From Thunnus maccoyii (lineage: Eukaryota; Chordata; Actinopteri; Scombriformes; Scombridae): a DNA stretch of 64,000 nt. The position numbers and the translations under genes are program-made. Below, in pieces: positions 13,301 to 25,300 of the stretch. The stretch is taken from NCBI RefSeq assembly GCF_910596095.1, contig NC_056539.1, positions 13,774,501-13,838,500 on the forward strand, read 5' to 3'. The notes beneath the pieces are model-generated. The model did not search any database. It was not told the origin of the DNA and saw nothing but the letters and a program-made list of their open reading frames with translations. The stretch's first letter is position 1. Every line of letters begins with the position of its first letter.

Positions 13301-16300
13301 CTAAACAATGAGCTGAAACATGTTGTAGAGCTCTGTATGTTCATGACAACGAGCGACGCCTCTGACGTTACACAGTCATTTGATACATTATTATTATAAA
13401 AATATTGATTATGGCCGCTTTAAAATAACTTATTAACTCTTGGTAGAAGTGATATCTTTCATTCTTACATGAAAATCTAAAACCCCAACTTTGTTTAAAA
13501 TGTTCTATAAAACAACTTATATCTCTAGTCTCTATTGAGAAGGTTAGAAGTAGGTGGAGTATCATGTTTGGATGGATTAAACTCAAGTCATCTATTTTTT
13601 ATTCCAGGCTGCCGGTGAACTTAAGCAGTCCTGAATCTAAAGGTCAGTCTTCTTTTGTTAGCTTTAACAATGTACTGCAACAGTGTGCTTCCTGATATGT
13701 CTTGGTATTTCTGCTAGAGGATCTATCTGTTTCCTTTTAATTTGCCAGTACATGTTGGCATCTTATGGAGGACCATCCTACACAGTTCACCACCTGATTT
13801 CCTGTAATATCTGCTTATGTGGTACATTGATTCTTTCTGTTCTATTATTTAGACTACTGAAACCCATGAGATTTGGTGGCATGTTGGTGCTAACCAGCCC
13901 TCATTTTATTATTACATTACAATGATGTTGTTATTAACTTGGAAAGAAACATAATAGCTACTGGTGCAGACTTTACCGCAAAAGAAGACTATAAGACTAT
14001 AAGATAAAATATATCACAGATAGAAGAGATGGAGAGTTAGATTTCTCTCACTTTCATAACATGATCTTTTGTAAGTCTCTGCATGGTCCTCGAAGACATC
14101 ACTGTCTAGTCATAGCGGCTAGAAAGTGTAAGGCACAATGTGATGTCAGGAGGGATGACTGCATTGTGTGTGCGTGTGTGTGCATGCATGTTGAAAGGAA
14201 TAAGAGAGGAGGACGTGCAGAGAAAAACAAAACAAAACTAGAAGAGAGGGAAAAAAAGGGAGGCACTTAAAGGCAGAGATGTAATCATGAAGCCCCTCCA
14301 TTTCAAAAATGACTCCAAATGCTGAGAATGTTTTGCATTTTGTTTTTCCTGAGTAATTTGTAGGCTGCTATTTTCAGTCTCTTCTGTGGTACTTGTAGAT
14401 GCACAGTCAATAAAACATTGTTAGAGGACAACACAACAGGTCACACAGCCTTCATAAAGTCATCTGTGTTACTGACAGGCATATTGCACAGACTTTTGTC
14501 CTTGATTCAGCTCAGTTCCACCTCATTTCTTAAAGACCTGAGGGTAAACGAGTCTCTTTGTGACAAGACGGAGCCAAACTCTTAATGAAGAGAAGCTTCA
14601 GAAGCTAAATTCCTCTGGGACCAGACCACAAACACTCCCTCTGGAGAACTCCGATTTCTCCCACTTGGCAGCTTTCTGAGTGTCATCCAATAGGGTGCAA
14701 TGGTTGTGTCTTATAAACATTTCCACTAAAAAGATCTATGAGTTTCTCTGAGGGAGGCAGCAACATCTGCACCCATACAAACCCGCCTGGAGCCATTTCA
14801 TGAAATGACGTGACTGAGCATCGCCTCGCATAGATATGACTTTTTATTACCATAATGTTGCACTGATTTGAATTGATTACAGGTGTAATGTTACTCAAGA
14901 AGAGGGGGTTGTGGCACCAACCTTAAAAAAAACAATGTCAAAATCACTCTGGAAATTGAAGATTTAAAAAAAGCCACACAAGTAGCACACTCTCAATCCT
15001 AAGTGCATTTCTTTCATTTTTACTCTTAAAAGTGAAGAAAAATAAGGTGACAAAGAGGATTCAAGAGGTTCCTTACTGTTAAAACAGGGACAAAGAATTA
15101 GATTCAAACAAATTAATCTCTTTGGAGAAACACACACTGTTAAAAAAAGCTAGGCATACATGAAGAGAAGATAATCTGATGCTCTTATTCATTCAAACTA
15201 TCAGGTTGAACAGGTGCTGCTTTCAGATTATCACCAAAAGCAAAGCTCAGAGGCTATTGCCAGAGTGTTTGAAGAATTAAAACCCATAATGATGCATATC
15301 CAATCAGGAATCATGTATCAGGATATACTTTATTTGAAAATGGACAAACATAAGTGAAATTGGTTTGGAAAGAAACTCGTCATTCCTGTTTCTCTGACAC
15401 AATCAGCCCTTTGTCCTCATTTTATGTCTTAGCTGTCAACTTGTTCACCATCTCACATGCAAAATGGGACTCAGAGCTTTTGTTTGTGCAGAATAACAAA
15501 CCAATTTAGTAACTATGTCGAAAAACACATAATACAGAATACACACAAACACAGAAAACTCATCAGAATTGAACACAAACTTTGTGTTGGACTTAAAAAT
15601 GTCTCCCCCCAATTTTCTTTAGGTAATTAGGACCAAATATGCAAGCTCCCAGGTCCATCTCTCCCTCCATCAATGAGGAATGGAGGCTTTGGAAACAACC
15701 AGAACAAATCACTACCCATCCTCTTTGTTCCTAATGCAATGCTAATAATCTAATGAGAGGTGTTATTGTGCAATTTACTCAGCAATTACCTCTTTTCCTG
15801 TTCAAAGGCAGGAGAGGGAGGCATGACAAAATGGTTTACCTTATCTCCTGCTGAGACACTAAACTCAGACAATCACAGTTTGCTGGAGGTAAGGATATGT
15901 AGGCAGATACGCTGGTATATTGTTCTCTGATGAAAGTATGGTTGTGTAGCTATAATATGTCACTATATGTCAGATGAGGGTCACGTACCACACATGGCTT
16001 CCCTGTTTATATGCAAGGAGATGCTGTGAGGACGTTTTCTTCTACATAAGAATGGTTTGCCGTTGAGTGGAGGCGAGCTAAGCTTTGAATGGCAGGGGGT
16101 GAGGCATAAAACGGGAGTCAAGACTGGGTGGTTACGATCACCGAGGGTGCATGATGTGCTCATGCATTTCAACTGCATGATGGGATAAAGGGAGACACTA
16201 TGCTGCATTTAAGAGACAGAAACAGAGATGGAGAAAAATGGGGGAGTGCTCCATAAGATAAGTCTGGATAATATGAGCCATGAAACTAAATGCAAAGCCA

Positions 16301-17444
16301 AAGGCGCAGTCTGCTGTAAAAATGTTCCCTGAGAGGTGAAGCCCATTATCCACTAACTACCCAAAAAGGGGCCATCGGAGTGGGCTCACTTTGCAGATGT
16401 TGCCTTCTATTTTCAACAGCGAATGAGGTACACTTTAACACTGCTGTCGCAGCACTCTGGCACAGTCTGAAAATATATAACATGTTCAGTCAATCAGAAA
16501 AAGAGCACAGACACAATCAGTCTCAGATTATTTATACAGATATTAAAGGAACAGTACAACATTTGGTTAAATTTGCTGTCTTGCTGAGAGTTGGAGGGGA
16601 GAAGATTGATACTACAGTGCTTATATGTTTGTATGATACACTAAATAGTTGGTTAGCTTAGCTTAGCGTAAAGACTGGAAACAGGGGGAAACTGCTAGCC
16701 TGGCTCTTTCCAAATGCAACATAATTAACATATTAGGCAAGAAAGTGAATAAGTGTATTTCCCAAAATGTGTAACTATTTTAACTGACACATACAACTGA
16801 AACAACATAAAGCGAACAGTCTACCTGCTGACCACTTGAGGAATGAATCAGGTTCAGTTCATAACAGTAAGATGCATTATTCATTCTTAACATGCAGTCA
16901 CCTTTTTCATCCTTTCTTTTTCGTTGTTTTTTTCTCTCAGTGCAACATTTCAATCATATCTGAGTATTCAAAAGAGACCAACCGTACTGTCAGGCTTGTT
17001 TGTGGTGATTATGTTTTCTTTTGAGATGTGTAACGTGTGTGTGTCTATTTGTGTGTGTAGTTCATTATAATTCTCTGCAGTCCTGAGCAGTGAAAGACTA
17101 CAATGAAGTGGAACGCAGTGATGAGCATCTGCCCTGTTCCTATTCTCTTGCTGCAACACTGATCATCCTACCACCCATTTGCCTGCCGCTTCTCATATTT
17201 CTATTCCGTTATGGAAATTAGCAAGGTGGCTATGTAATAATATAAAGCTGTTGATTAAAAAACTGCTGTGTGTCAGGGTGTGACTGCGCATACAAGTGCA
17301 ACACGGTTCACTGCTGATAGGCCAAAACAAATTGTACACAATGTAAATAATGAGGTAAATAAAACGTACTTACAGTTAAATGGTTGCTCACTTCAATTCC
17401 AATAAAGTCAATTCACTTGGTGATGTTCATTATTACAATGTGTG

Positions 17445-17522
<78 letters not shown>

Positions 17523-18124
17523 AGTGTGTGTGTATAATCAAGAGATTCCAATTTTCACGGTTTTGAATGAAATAAATCTAACAGTTCCTATGATAATATC
17601 TCAGCCTTTCTGCACATTTTCCAATTAAACATAATGCATCTAACACACACACACACACACACACACATCTCCAAAGTGTAGGTAGGTCACAGATAATATT
17701 AACAGCACTACAAGTAACAATTATTTTCATAATTGATTAATCTGCTGCTTATTTTATTGATTAATCCATTTCTTTTTGTCTATAAAAGGCCAGAAAACAG
17801 TGAAAAATATCCATCACACTTTCCAAGAGCCCAGGATGATCTATTCACAGTTCTTATTTTGTCAGTGCAACAGTCAAAATCCCAAATTCCACATTTTCGC
17901 TTAAACCCAAAACAACAAATGATTAACCGAATATTAAAATGGTTATCAATTAATTTTCTGTCACTCAATTAATCAGTTAATCTTTCAGTTCCGCAGCACA
18001 CAGCATCAACCTGATCTTCACATCCATCAGACTTCCATCCCTTTTCTGAACAATAATTAATTAATTAATTTCAGTCCTCGCTCATCATTTGTTACGGTGC
18101 TGAATCAACACAGACAGACAGACA

Positions 18125-18196
<72 letters not shown>

Positions 18197-18277
18197 TTCA
18201 AACACTTATTCACATTCAGTCAATATTGATCAAATGTCCTCAGAAAGTGATCAGCCTGCTGATCCTCTCCTGCAGTG

Positions 18278-18311
<34 letters not shown>

Positions 18312-18697
18312 ATGCAACACGTTTATGGAAAGATCATTTCTTTGGACCTGTTTAAAGAACCAAACAGCTGCATTACAGCTGCCTGCAGACAGATGCGCAC
18401 ATGCAGGTCTGTTAAGTATTTAAATTAAAGCTCATACAACATCACGAGTCCTTAATATGTTTTAAAAATATAAGTCTGGGCAATAGGAGAATAATTAGGA
18501 GTAAATTAGTTTGAGTTGCGTACATTTGGACGGTTTTTCTCGCCGATCTTCCTCAAACAAATTTGCGCTTAAGTTTGCTGTAGGCGCGTGGTATAATCAT
18601 CATTTTGTCTCACATACTGATGAAGTTGATGTAAATTACTCACAGTTGGAGCCAAGCACAGAGTGAGAAGAATCCCTCTGATCTGGAGACAGGACAT
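772..18697 (-). CDS. ghrhr: Growth-hormone-releasing-hormone receptor-like class B1 GPCR, exons 1-10, 3' end outside window
   Basis: A secretin-family receptor of the plasma membrane that would couple GHRH-type peptides to Gs and cAMP. Exons in transcript order: 18644-18697 (signal peptide, starts MSCLQIRG), 12175-12280 ([14 protein letters not shown]), 11516-11623 ([14 protein letters not shown]), 9647-9738 ([14 protein letters not shown]), 8595-8698 (TM1), 3680-3812 (TM2, [13 protein letters not shown]), 3348-3501 (TM3-TM4), 1415-1475 (end of TM4), 1219-1288 (CWD...[16 protein letters not shown]5) and 772-863 ([10 protein letters not shown]...SSQYR). Phases agree throughout; lengths 108, 133, 154, 61, 70 and 92 are those I recall for this family. 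About 324 codons are visible; TM6, TM7 and the tail should lie left of base 1. The extracellular cysteines and W/G residues of the hormone-binding domain are present. Closest by eye to GHRHR (DDTDHC-like loop, LNSLL). The fish PRP receptor is the main alternative. Confidence 0.85.
1605..1880. repeat. Teleost dispersed repeat with ATTAATCGATTA-type ends
   Basis: An AT-rich dispersed repeat opening with gctgcaacgattaatcgatt, in intron 7 of the GHRH-receptor gene. A second relative lies at 17.70-18.00 kb, and I recognise the pattern as a high-copy fish repeat, probably a non-autonomous DNA element. Its borders are approximate and no coding capacity is visible. Confidence 0.55.
3899..7222 (+). 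mobile_element. Degraded R4/Rex6-like LINE with reverse transcriptase and REL endonuclease remnants
   Basis: A non-LTR retrotransposon copy in intron 5 of the GHRH-receptor gene, opposite to the host gene. Coding blocks are at 4048-4587 (N-terminal region, [20 protein letters not shown]), 4953-5445 and 5464-6138 (reverse transcriptase), and 6438-7160 (zinc knuckle plus restriction-enzyme-like endonuclease with [12 protein letters not shown]...VIDIAIP). It is dead: TAA at 5443-5445 just before [11 protein letters not shown] at 6136-6138, the catalytic YMDD box reads YMDN (5737-5748), and the last ligand of the CCHC knuckle is Phe (6636-6638). It is flanked by AT-rich simple repeat on the left and (TA)n(TG)n at 7221-7299 on the right. 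Family assignment is from the endonuclease motif and overall layout. Confidence 0.8.
7221..7299. repeat. (TA)n(TG)n compound microsatellite at the LINE 3' end
   Basis: About 38 bp of TA followed by about 40 bp of TG directly after the LINE 3' end. LINEs of the R4/Dong/Rex6 group are known to end in or insert at simple repeats, so the tract may be target and tail together. Confidence 0.8.
8355..8475 (-). repeat. SINE/LINE 3' tail with (CTTGA)n end
   Basis: Read on the minus strand, the sequence ends in TATAAATAAAAATTGACCTG followed by copies of ACTTG. This is a common teleost retroposon 3' tail; another copy is at 48.24 kb. It lies in intron 5 close to the TM1 exon. Confidence 0.5.
9880..11100. 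repeat. Nested dispersed repeats (CAACTATTGGATG family), interrupted by a SINE-like piece and a solo LTR
   Basis: Segments at 9880-10035, 10205-10332 and 10713-11100 belong to one family, recognised by the phrases tggattgtcatgaaattttt and acagacattcatggt followed by GTTAGCATGCTGATGTTAGC. Between the first two lies a tRNA-SINE-like piece (about 10040-10200), and between the last two a solo LTR. Another copy of the family is at 47.9-48.8 kb. Confidence 0.6.
10333..10712 (+). mobile_element. Solo LTR of a Ty3/gypsy-type retrotransposon
   Basis: A 380-bp segment starting TGTCACAATCC and ending CATATAACA, with AATAAA near its 3' end and a TATTTAA box. It shares long stretches with the minus-strand sense of the LTRs at 38.06 and 40.91 kb (for example CAGCCAATCAGCTCC and TAGTTCAGTTTCT), so it is an older member of the same broad family. 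No internal region or second LTR is present. A target-site duplication is not clear. Confidence 0.7.
16543..16810 (+). repeat. Teleost dispersed repeat (GGTTAGCTTAGCTTAGC family)
   Basis: It contains ggttagcttagcttagcgta, then aaagactggaaacaggggga and ctagcctggctctttcc, phrases I recognise from a very common fish intronic repeat. It sits in intron 1 of the GHRH-receptor gene. Confidence 0.55.
17439..17532. repeat. (TG)n microsatellite
   Basis: A TG repeat of about 90 bp with two CG interruptions, in intron 1 of the GHRH-receptor gene. The open frames across it are an effect of the dinucleotide repeat. Confidence 0.95.
17700..17995. repeat. Teleost dispersed repeat, second ATTAATC-ended copy
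   Basis: It starts near acaattattttcataattga, includes a segment beginning ctataaaaggccagaaaaca, and closes with aattaatcagttaatctttc. Its ends are inverted and rich in ATTAAT. Same repeat type as at 1.6-1.9 kb. Confidence 0.55.
18127..18192. repeat. (CA)n microsatellite
   Basis: About 33 CA units following a short CAGA run, with a poly-T tract of about 30 bp shortly downstream at 18280-18310. Non-coding, intron 1 of the GHRH-receptor gene. Confidence 0.95.
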
Positions 18698-18915
18698 GTT
18701 GTCGGTTCAGGATCCTTCATCCAACGTGGTGCTTTTATCAATGAGAGCAAACACACCCCAGCAGGACAGGATGCTGGAAGGATGCTAAGCCCCTCTTGCT
18801 CCCCCAGGTGAAGCCTAAATAAATCCCGCTGTCAAGCTTGCAACAGTAAAAATGGAGGAATTCCGGTGTAGCTACATGTCCAGAATAAAAGCCTAAATTC
18901 ACAAGCCGAGCTTCA

Positions 18916-18917
<2 letters not shown>

Positions 18918-18981
<64 letters not shown>
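18918..18981. repeat. (TA)n tract just upstream of the GHRH-receptor start
   Basis: About 32 TA units, roughly 220-280 bp upstream of the receptor ATG (18697, minus strand). A TAAATAAAT box lies between the tract and the ATG near 18.82 kb. A regulatory role is inference only. Confidence 0.9.
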
Positions 18982-18983
<2 letters not shown>

Positions 18984-21900
18984 CTGCATAGACATGCAGA
19001 GAAATGCATATACTATGATGAAATCATTGACTGTTACAAAAGTAAATAATCCCTATCATGCTTTAATTTTGAAGGCAAACGTGATTCCTGGTTTGGCCTG
19101 AAAGCTTCACAGCTGACTTACGGTGGTTTTAGCTGAGATGTTCAAAGTTCATCCTTCTGCCTCTCTGCACCTGACTTTGTCCCCGAAAACACTGTGTATG
19201 TTAGGCTAATATCAGAGGCTGGATTTGTACTTGTGTAATCAGACTGTTGAGAGGAGCAATGTGCAGGGACTTGAGATACATGAAGACATGAGGCTGCATG
19301 GATGAGTGTTTTTGCCAAAAAATGACCGACCTGTGGAGTGGACCTATGATTCTACTACTTGATCATTTCCAAACACAGTTTCTCTTTGTCACATGTAACA
19401 TAAAACTTTTTGATTGCTCAGCATTTCTATTCCCATTCACAACAATGACAACGATAACGACAACAACAAAGGTGGTTCTCAAACTTTTTCACAAATTAGA
19501 CCATGTACAGAGCCCCATCTGATAACATTTTTGCTTTAAGACGTTTTGGTACAGAAAATGTATGAAAACCATGACTGAAATAGTCATACCTGCTGTCATT
19601 GTGTTACTTATAGATGGAATTACAGTGAAAATAAATTATTCCCCTTTTTGCTGGGGACTCCCTGGAACCAACCTCAAGGACCCTTGGGGGTCCCTCTTTG
19701 AGAACGGTGGTAACGGTGGTAAAGATCCCCCTCAGACATGTTGTGAGATGTATAAAAATGCTCTGCTTTGAATAATGTGTCTGATATGGTTTTTCCAGAA
19801 GTCCAATTGCGTCATTAAAACCCTGAAATGACATCTCCTCCTTCTGCCTCATTAAAAATACAAAATCCATGAATATGTAAATACTAATTTCAAAATGTTA
19901 ACTGCTGGACAAGAAGTCTTCTACTTCAAGGAAAAGGCCATTCTCAGCGTATGTGCGCTCGGCTCGGGGCTTCAAGTTTCCACATCATATTTAAATAAGT
20001 TGCATACTGGATCACAACTGGCTCCAAACAGGTTGTGATGTCACAGATCATGCATGTAGGCCCGCTCCTTAAACTCTGATATTCGATTTTCGAGCTCAAA
20101 GAAACTTTCCACTTTCAGTAGAATGTGGAGACACTCTTCTGGTTTTAAACTCTGCACATAAATCCTTCTGCACTGTGAAGTTCAAACATCCAACTGAAGT
20201 AACAGGAAGCAAAACAAACTTTAAGTTTGGGCTGTTTGTTATTTTGTGAAACCATATCGACTCAAAATAGAACTGACAGAAGAAGTATTTGTCTTGTTCT
20301 TTTCAACACATCCTGCTTTACAACAACAGAACTAACTTATATTGTTTATATTATAGAGAGTTGTTGTCATCTGTATTCATTTTCCCCTTTAGCTGGAACC
20401 CCTTCTCATGTAAATTTGGAAAGGAGGCATTGTGAGACAGAAACATGTTTGTTTGTGAGTTGACATCTTTGTTCATGTCAGATTTCTGAATGAGCAATGG
20501 CAGCACAACAAGATAATGTGTTTATCTTGCTGTTTGTGACGTTCCGAGCTGTCAAACACTAAACCAGACGCACATTAGTGAATGTCAGAGGCATCATCAC
20601 TCTCACGTGTTTATTCATGTTTCCTGGGTGTTTGACAAGTCTATACTCTGAGTGCTTCATGCACATTTTATTCTCCCCAAAATGATTTTTCAAAAAGAGA
20701 AAGCAAAACAAAATCTGTCCCTGTGTGAAACCTTTGATGTAGATCATGTAAATTTAACAGATTTTATATATTTTTTTTGTAACAATTTAAAAAACAATCA
20801 TCACAAATGCAGCTCTGTAGAGAAAATATGAGGCTTTGCATACAAATTGCACCAATTTACACCAATCAAAAATATATAAGAGGATCTGACTGTGAAACAC
20901 AAACAGATCTCTACAAAAGCAGCATAGAGATAAGCCCTTGCTTCATTGAGTAGTGTATGGTTATGTGACTAATCTCTTTTTTTTTCTTATTGCTTTGCGA
21001 TAAAAAAAGAAAAAAACAATAAACAGCACACAATATTCAAACCCATTTCATACCCGAGAGTACAAGAAAAGCAAAGGGTTCTCTAAACATATGACAAAAT
21101 GTTTTCAGAGATTCAACTGAAATCCAAACTGAAAAATAATTTCTGATACTTAACTGAAGTACATGACATTGTGCATATTGTGATTTAAATGCCTTTCTCA
21201 CTGGAATTATTTTTTTTATAAAATAGTACCATTCATAGCAGGTGTCATGTTCTGTGCAGATAACAAAGAGTAAAATAAACAGTTACAAAAGCAAACTAAT
21301 CCCTGGCAATCAGAGTTAATAGGCACTTTGAAAGTACAGTAGCTCAGTAATATACTTTAGCTGAATGTCAGTGTAATGACACACAGTCAGCCTGTGTAAG
21401 TACAGGCACTCTGCTTCATTAATTAGATCCTATAAACTGGATGGAGAAAGCTGGTTTGTAGGTCTCCTTACATAGGAAGTAAGATGGCAGTTTTTCTTCT
21501 CTTTTTTTTTAGTTTTCCAAAAACACAAAATTCGGACATGCTACCACTGGAGGACAATTTTATGCCCCACTCCTGAGATTTGCACAAAGTGCATATGCTG
21601 TGTTATCAAGCAGAAACCGTATTTTTCCAGGCCAGTTACTGCTTTGCTTCCTTCCTGCGCTGGCACAGTGCAAACATAGTGTTCAGACAAGTCGATACTA
21701 GAGCGAGCCCCTCTCTGCTCTTTTCTTAGGGCCTTTTGATTTAAAAGATTGCACAAAACATTGAAAAACTGGCCGTAATTTTGAAAAAGTGTAAAAATAC
21801 GTTTAAAAACATCTTTTCTAGGTCTTCATAGACCACTTTTGCAGATAAATATTTGCCAAATGACAACAGTCTTTTATCATTTTTCATACTGCTAGTGTTA

Positions 21901-22394
21901 CTGCAATGATCTGCGTTCCCTAACATAACAGCATATTTTGAAAGAGAGAGGCCAAAACAAACAGAGATCAACGGAAATTACACAAAGAAATAACAAAATT
22001 ACACAACTTCTGTAACTGAACAACATACTAATTTAAATCTAACTGAAATAAAGGTACATTACTTGGTGCATATATGAAAAAAAAAAGATAAATCTTGCAT
22101 TAAGAATTCTTTCTACCTCTTTTATCTGTCTAACAACACTTCACTTAGGCCACACTTAAAACATGAGCTAACCCCAAAACATCAACACTACAGAGTTAAA
22201 TAAAATAGAACATTTTCTGAAAACATAAAACATAAAATACTTGGGTAAAAACAGGTTTTGGAAACAAAAGAGCAAAAAAAAGTAACTGAAATTAAGAATT
22301 AATTAGAAACAGCCTCTTCAGGCAGATTTTTCTATCTCCCTTTAGCTGCCACAGTGACATCATGATGACGTCTCCGTGACGCTGTTATCCAGCT
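18982..22394. other. Intergenic region and fyco1 3' flank
   Basis: Between the 5' end of the GHRH-receptor gene and the fyco1 stop codon. Apart from the small inverted-repeat element at 19.47-19.71 kb I see no gene. The AT-rich stretch from about 20.76 kb to 22.39 kb is likely the fyco1 3' UTR; I could not fix its poly(A) signal with confidence. Confidence 0.5.
19471..19710. mobile_element. Short inverted-terminal-repeat DNA element, probably hAT-type
   Basis: It begins GGTGGTTCTCAAACTTTTT and ends CTCTTTGAGAACGGTGG, an imperfect inverted pair about 240 bp apart. The interior has the 'dispraised end' wording common in vertebrate non-autonomous hAT copies (cccttgggggtccc). No transposase is present and no clear target duplication was seen. 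Confidence 0.5.
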
Positions 22395-25300
22395 TTAGGG
22401 AAAGTCGCTTCCATCGTAGATGATGGGCTTCTCCATGGTCAGATGGTAGAAGACTTTCTTGGAGATAAACCTGTTGGAAGAAGGTTTCTGATCAAAGGAT
22501 GGCAATCTGATTAACTGAAACGAGATGCCGAGGCACAACAGAAAGCTGGTTTGAAGGCCAAATGCACACACACACACACACAAACACACACACATGCGCA
22601 GCAGTGGCAGGGAATTATGAGGAAGAGTTGAACCATTTCTGTGATTCAAAAGAGGGAGAAACAGTTGCATGGCAAGGACGATGGATGTCAGGAGTTCCCT
22701 ACCGTGAAAAGGAGTTGTCAAAGATGAGGGTGTAGAGGCCGGGGTGTCGGACTTTCAGCTGTCCCTGAATTGTCTCTTTATGGGCATTGCAGCGAGTCAG
22801 AGGAATCAGGACCTGAGAGAGGAACAGAAACACAGGCCTGTAGTGAAACTCAAACTCTGACAGACAGTCGGTTGGTCAATCTACTACTACTGTTACTCTA
22901 ATCTTGTTTGTTGGAAACTCAAACACACTTTGATTTAAAAGAAAACTTCAAAGAAAAAAAAAAAAAACGGGAAAGAAATATTGGCATGAGGGATATGAGA
23001 TGAAAGGTCATAACTCATTTACAACCCCTGACATTTTAAGTACAGGATGTGTATCACAACCTGCTGCGCAACAATGGCAACCCGCAGTGGTTTTTCCGCA
23101 GTCTGTGATGTTTGAAAGATCAAACAAATAGCCCTCTCTGTAGGGGGCGCCCATGAAAGCATGCACAGGGACAGTCCAATCTGTCTGGTAATAACTTCTG
23201 CTTTTGAGTGATCATGTGTGAGTTTTGAAGTGGCTGCAATGTACAACAACTGAAAAGCCTTTCCTTCAGCCTGATGACATATTTTAAAATCATGCAACAA
23301 AAGTGCCTTTGGACTTAATGGACGTTGCCAGCGGCAGAGGAACAAGGGCTGAGTGATGCCAAGCACAATGCATCTCAAAGGGACAGGGATTGAATTTTTC
23401 TGTTGTTCACCTACTGACGGTGGCAGAAAAGGAGCACAGTATGCATAAGGATGACTATATATTAATAAAAATATTTGGGAGCACCCTTCAGGTTCTAAGC
23501 AAAATGTGTGCTCGGTGCTTCACAAAACATTACGCACACACATACACACTGAGCGCATCTACCTTTGACTGCTCCACCTGCGAGTCAGTGGATTCACGGT
23601 AAACAACACTAAACGAGATGCTTTTGGGCTCTGAGGAGAACATCCAGCTGATGGTTGGCCCGCAGTCACCCACGGCAACAGTTATCACACTGTAACAGCT
23701 GGACTTGATGAAGAGTTCCCTGGAACCATCACCAAACTGAGAAATATCATCAATGCTGAGAGGGACAGCCATCCTGTACAGAGCAAGAGAAAATGTTAAG
23801 ATGCATTACAGTGGTGATCTATCAAGTATACACACATATGGAAGTATACAAATGTCATGACTCACGTGATTTCTCCTGATTTGAGAAGGTTGACCTCTGA
23901 ATCCTGAACAGTGGGAACGTGCTCCTCAGGGTCATCAGGGGTCATTTCTCCTATGCCTCTGCAAATATTTATCACAAGACACATCAATGCAGAACTGTTC
24001 CATCTTCATGACTGTTAAGCTACAAAAATACAAAGAACCCTGGTGTCTCCAGCAGAGGGACAGCTGTTTTTCAAGATGTCTTGCTGCTACGCTCCAGGAT
24101 TGTAGTGTATTATGTGTGTATTTCTATATGGATTTATCTGCGGTCCATGCCCCATATATCTTAAAAGGACCATACCAGTTTGATGAAGTAATGTTTACTC
24201 CTGGTTCCACTTACTACTGTAGTTTTTTCTGGTGCTTTCAAACACATATGACCGGCCACTGAAGTTTGCTCAGTTGTCATGGAGATGGTGAAGTTGTCAT
24301 TACAAACTGTCATCAAAGAGGAGCTCTTGAAAAAGCTATTTAGTGGCCCCTGAGTTAAAGTTATTTTCAAAAATTACTTTTTCCAAGATCAAGAATGAAC
24401 CATGGCAGAGTTTGTTTGTTTTTTTGTTTTTTTACAGGTTTTTCCACTTTTACTTCACATACAAATGATCAGAGTGTTCGACACATTTTCCCACGATTCA
24501 TGCAGCCAGCGGTTTCACTTCATGTCACCATGAAAATCGACTTTCAGTGATTTGACTAAAACCTGACTTAGATAAGTCTGTGACACTGAACATTCAGTCA
24601 GCTTATTTATGGCAAAGTCCTGGTATCGTTGTGTGGTAATGTAGATGATAACACAGACTGAAATATCTTCCAAAAGGGTGCATTCAAGCTGTCCACCAAA
24701 CGGCAGAATTGTTCATGAAGAGACCACTAACTTAACATTATTCTTTTTATGGCCTCTATATTTGCTCACTGTCTATCCTCTACTGTAGCTTTGATTTTCC
24801 AACAGCTTGGAAAGCAAACACTGATCATTTCAAAAAAGCAATGAGACTTTAGAAAATGCTCAGCAGTAACATAGTGTGGTAAATAGGCTCACATATGCTA
24901 ACAGCTGTACTGTATGGTCCTTTTAATAGAACATATTGTCTATTTTGTGTGCATAAATAAAAGGATGACAGATATGATTTAGAGAACCTGCTTTTCCACA
25001 AATCAAGCGTTTCTGCATATGAACATATTGTGAATGTTTCCATACAACATAATGCGGATTGATGTTTCAGCCTCTCTCGACATATTTGTGACCCTCAGTA
25101 CCATGAAACTGTATCACTTCTCTTTTCTTGAAATTCTGTGGTTTTGCCTGTTAATGAAATCAAGAGAAAGTACTTCCCTGATCACTATACTGGCTGAAGA
25201 AGTGTGTGCAGGACCCTCTAAAGCTCTCATTTCTTAAGGTGTACTGTGGCAGGGAAACATCAGGAAGGGTTGAAACAAAGAAAACAAACAACTCAAGTTG

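Noticed and set aside
17380-18312. Frames of Val/Cys or Thr/His repeats at the microsatellites
   Set aside because: They are translations of (TG)n and (CA)n tracts in intron 1 of the GHRH-receptor gene.
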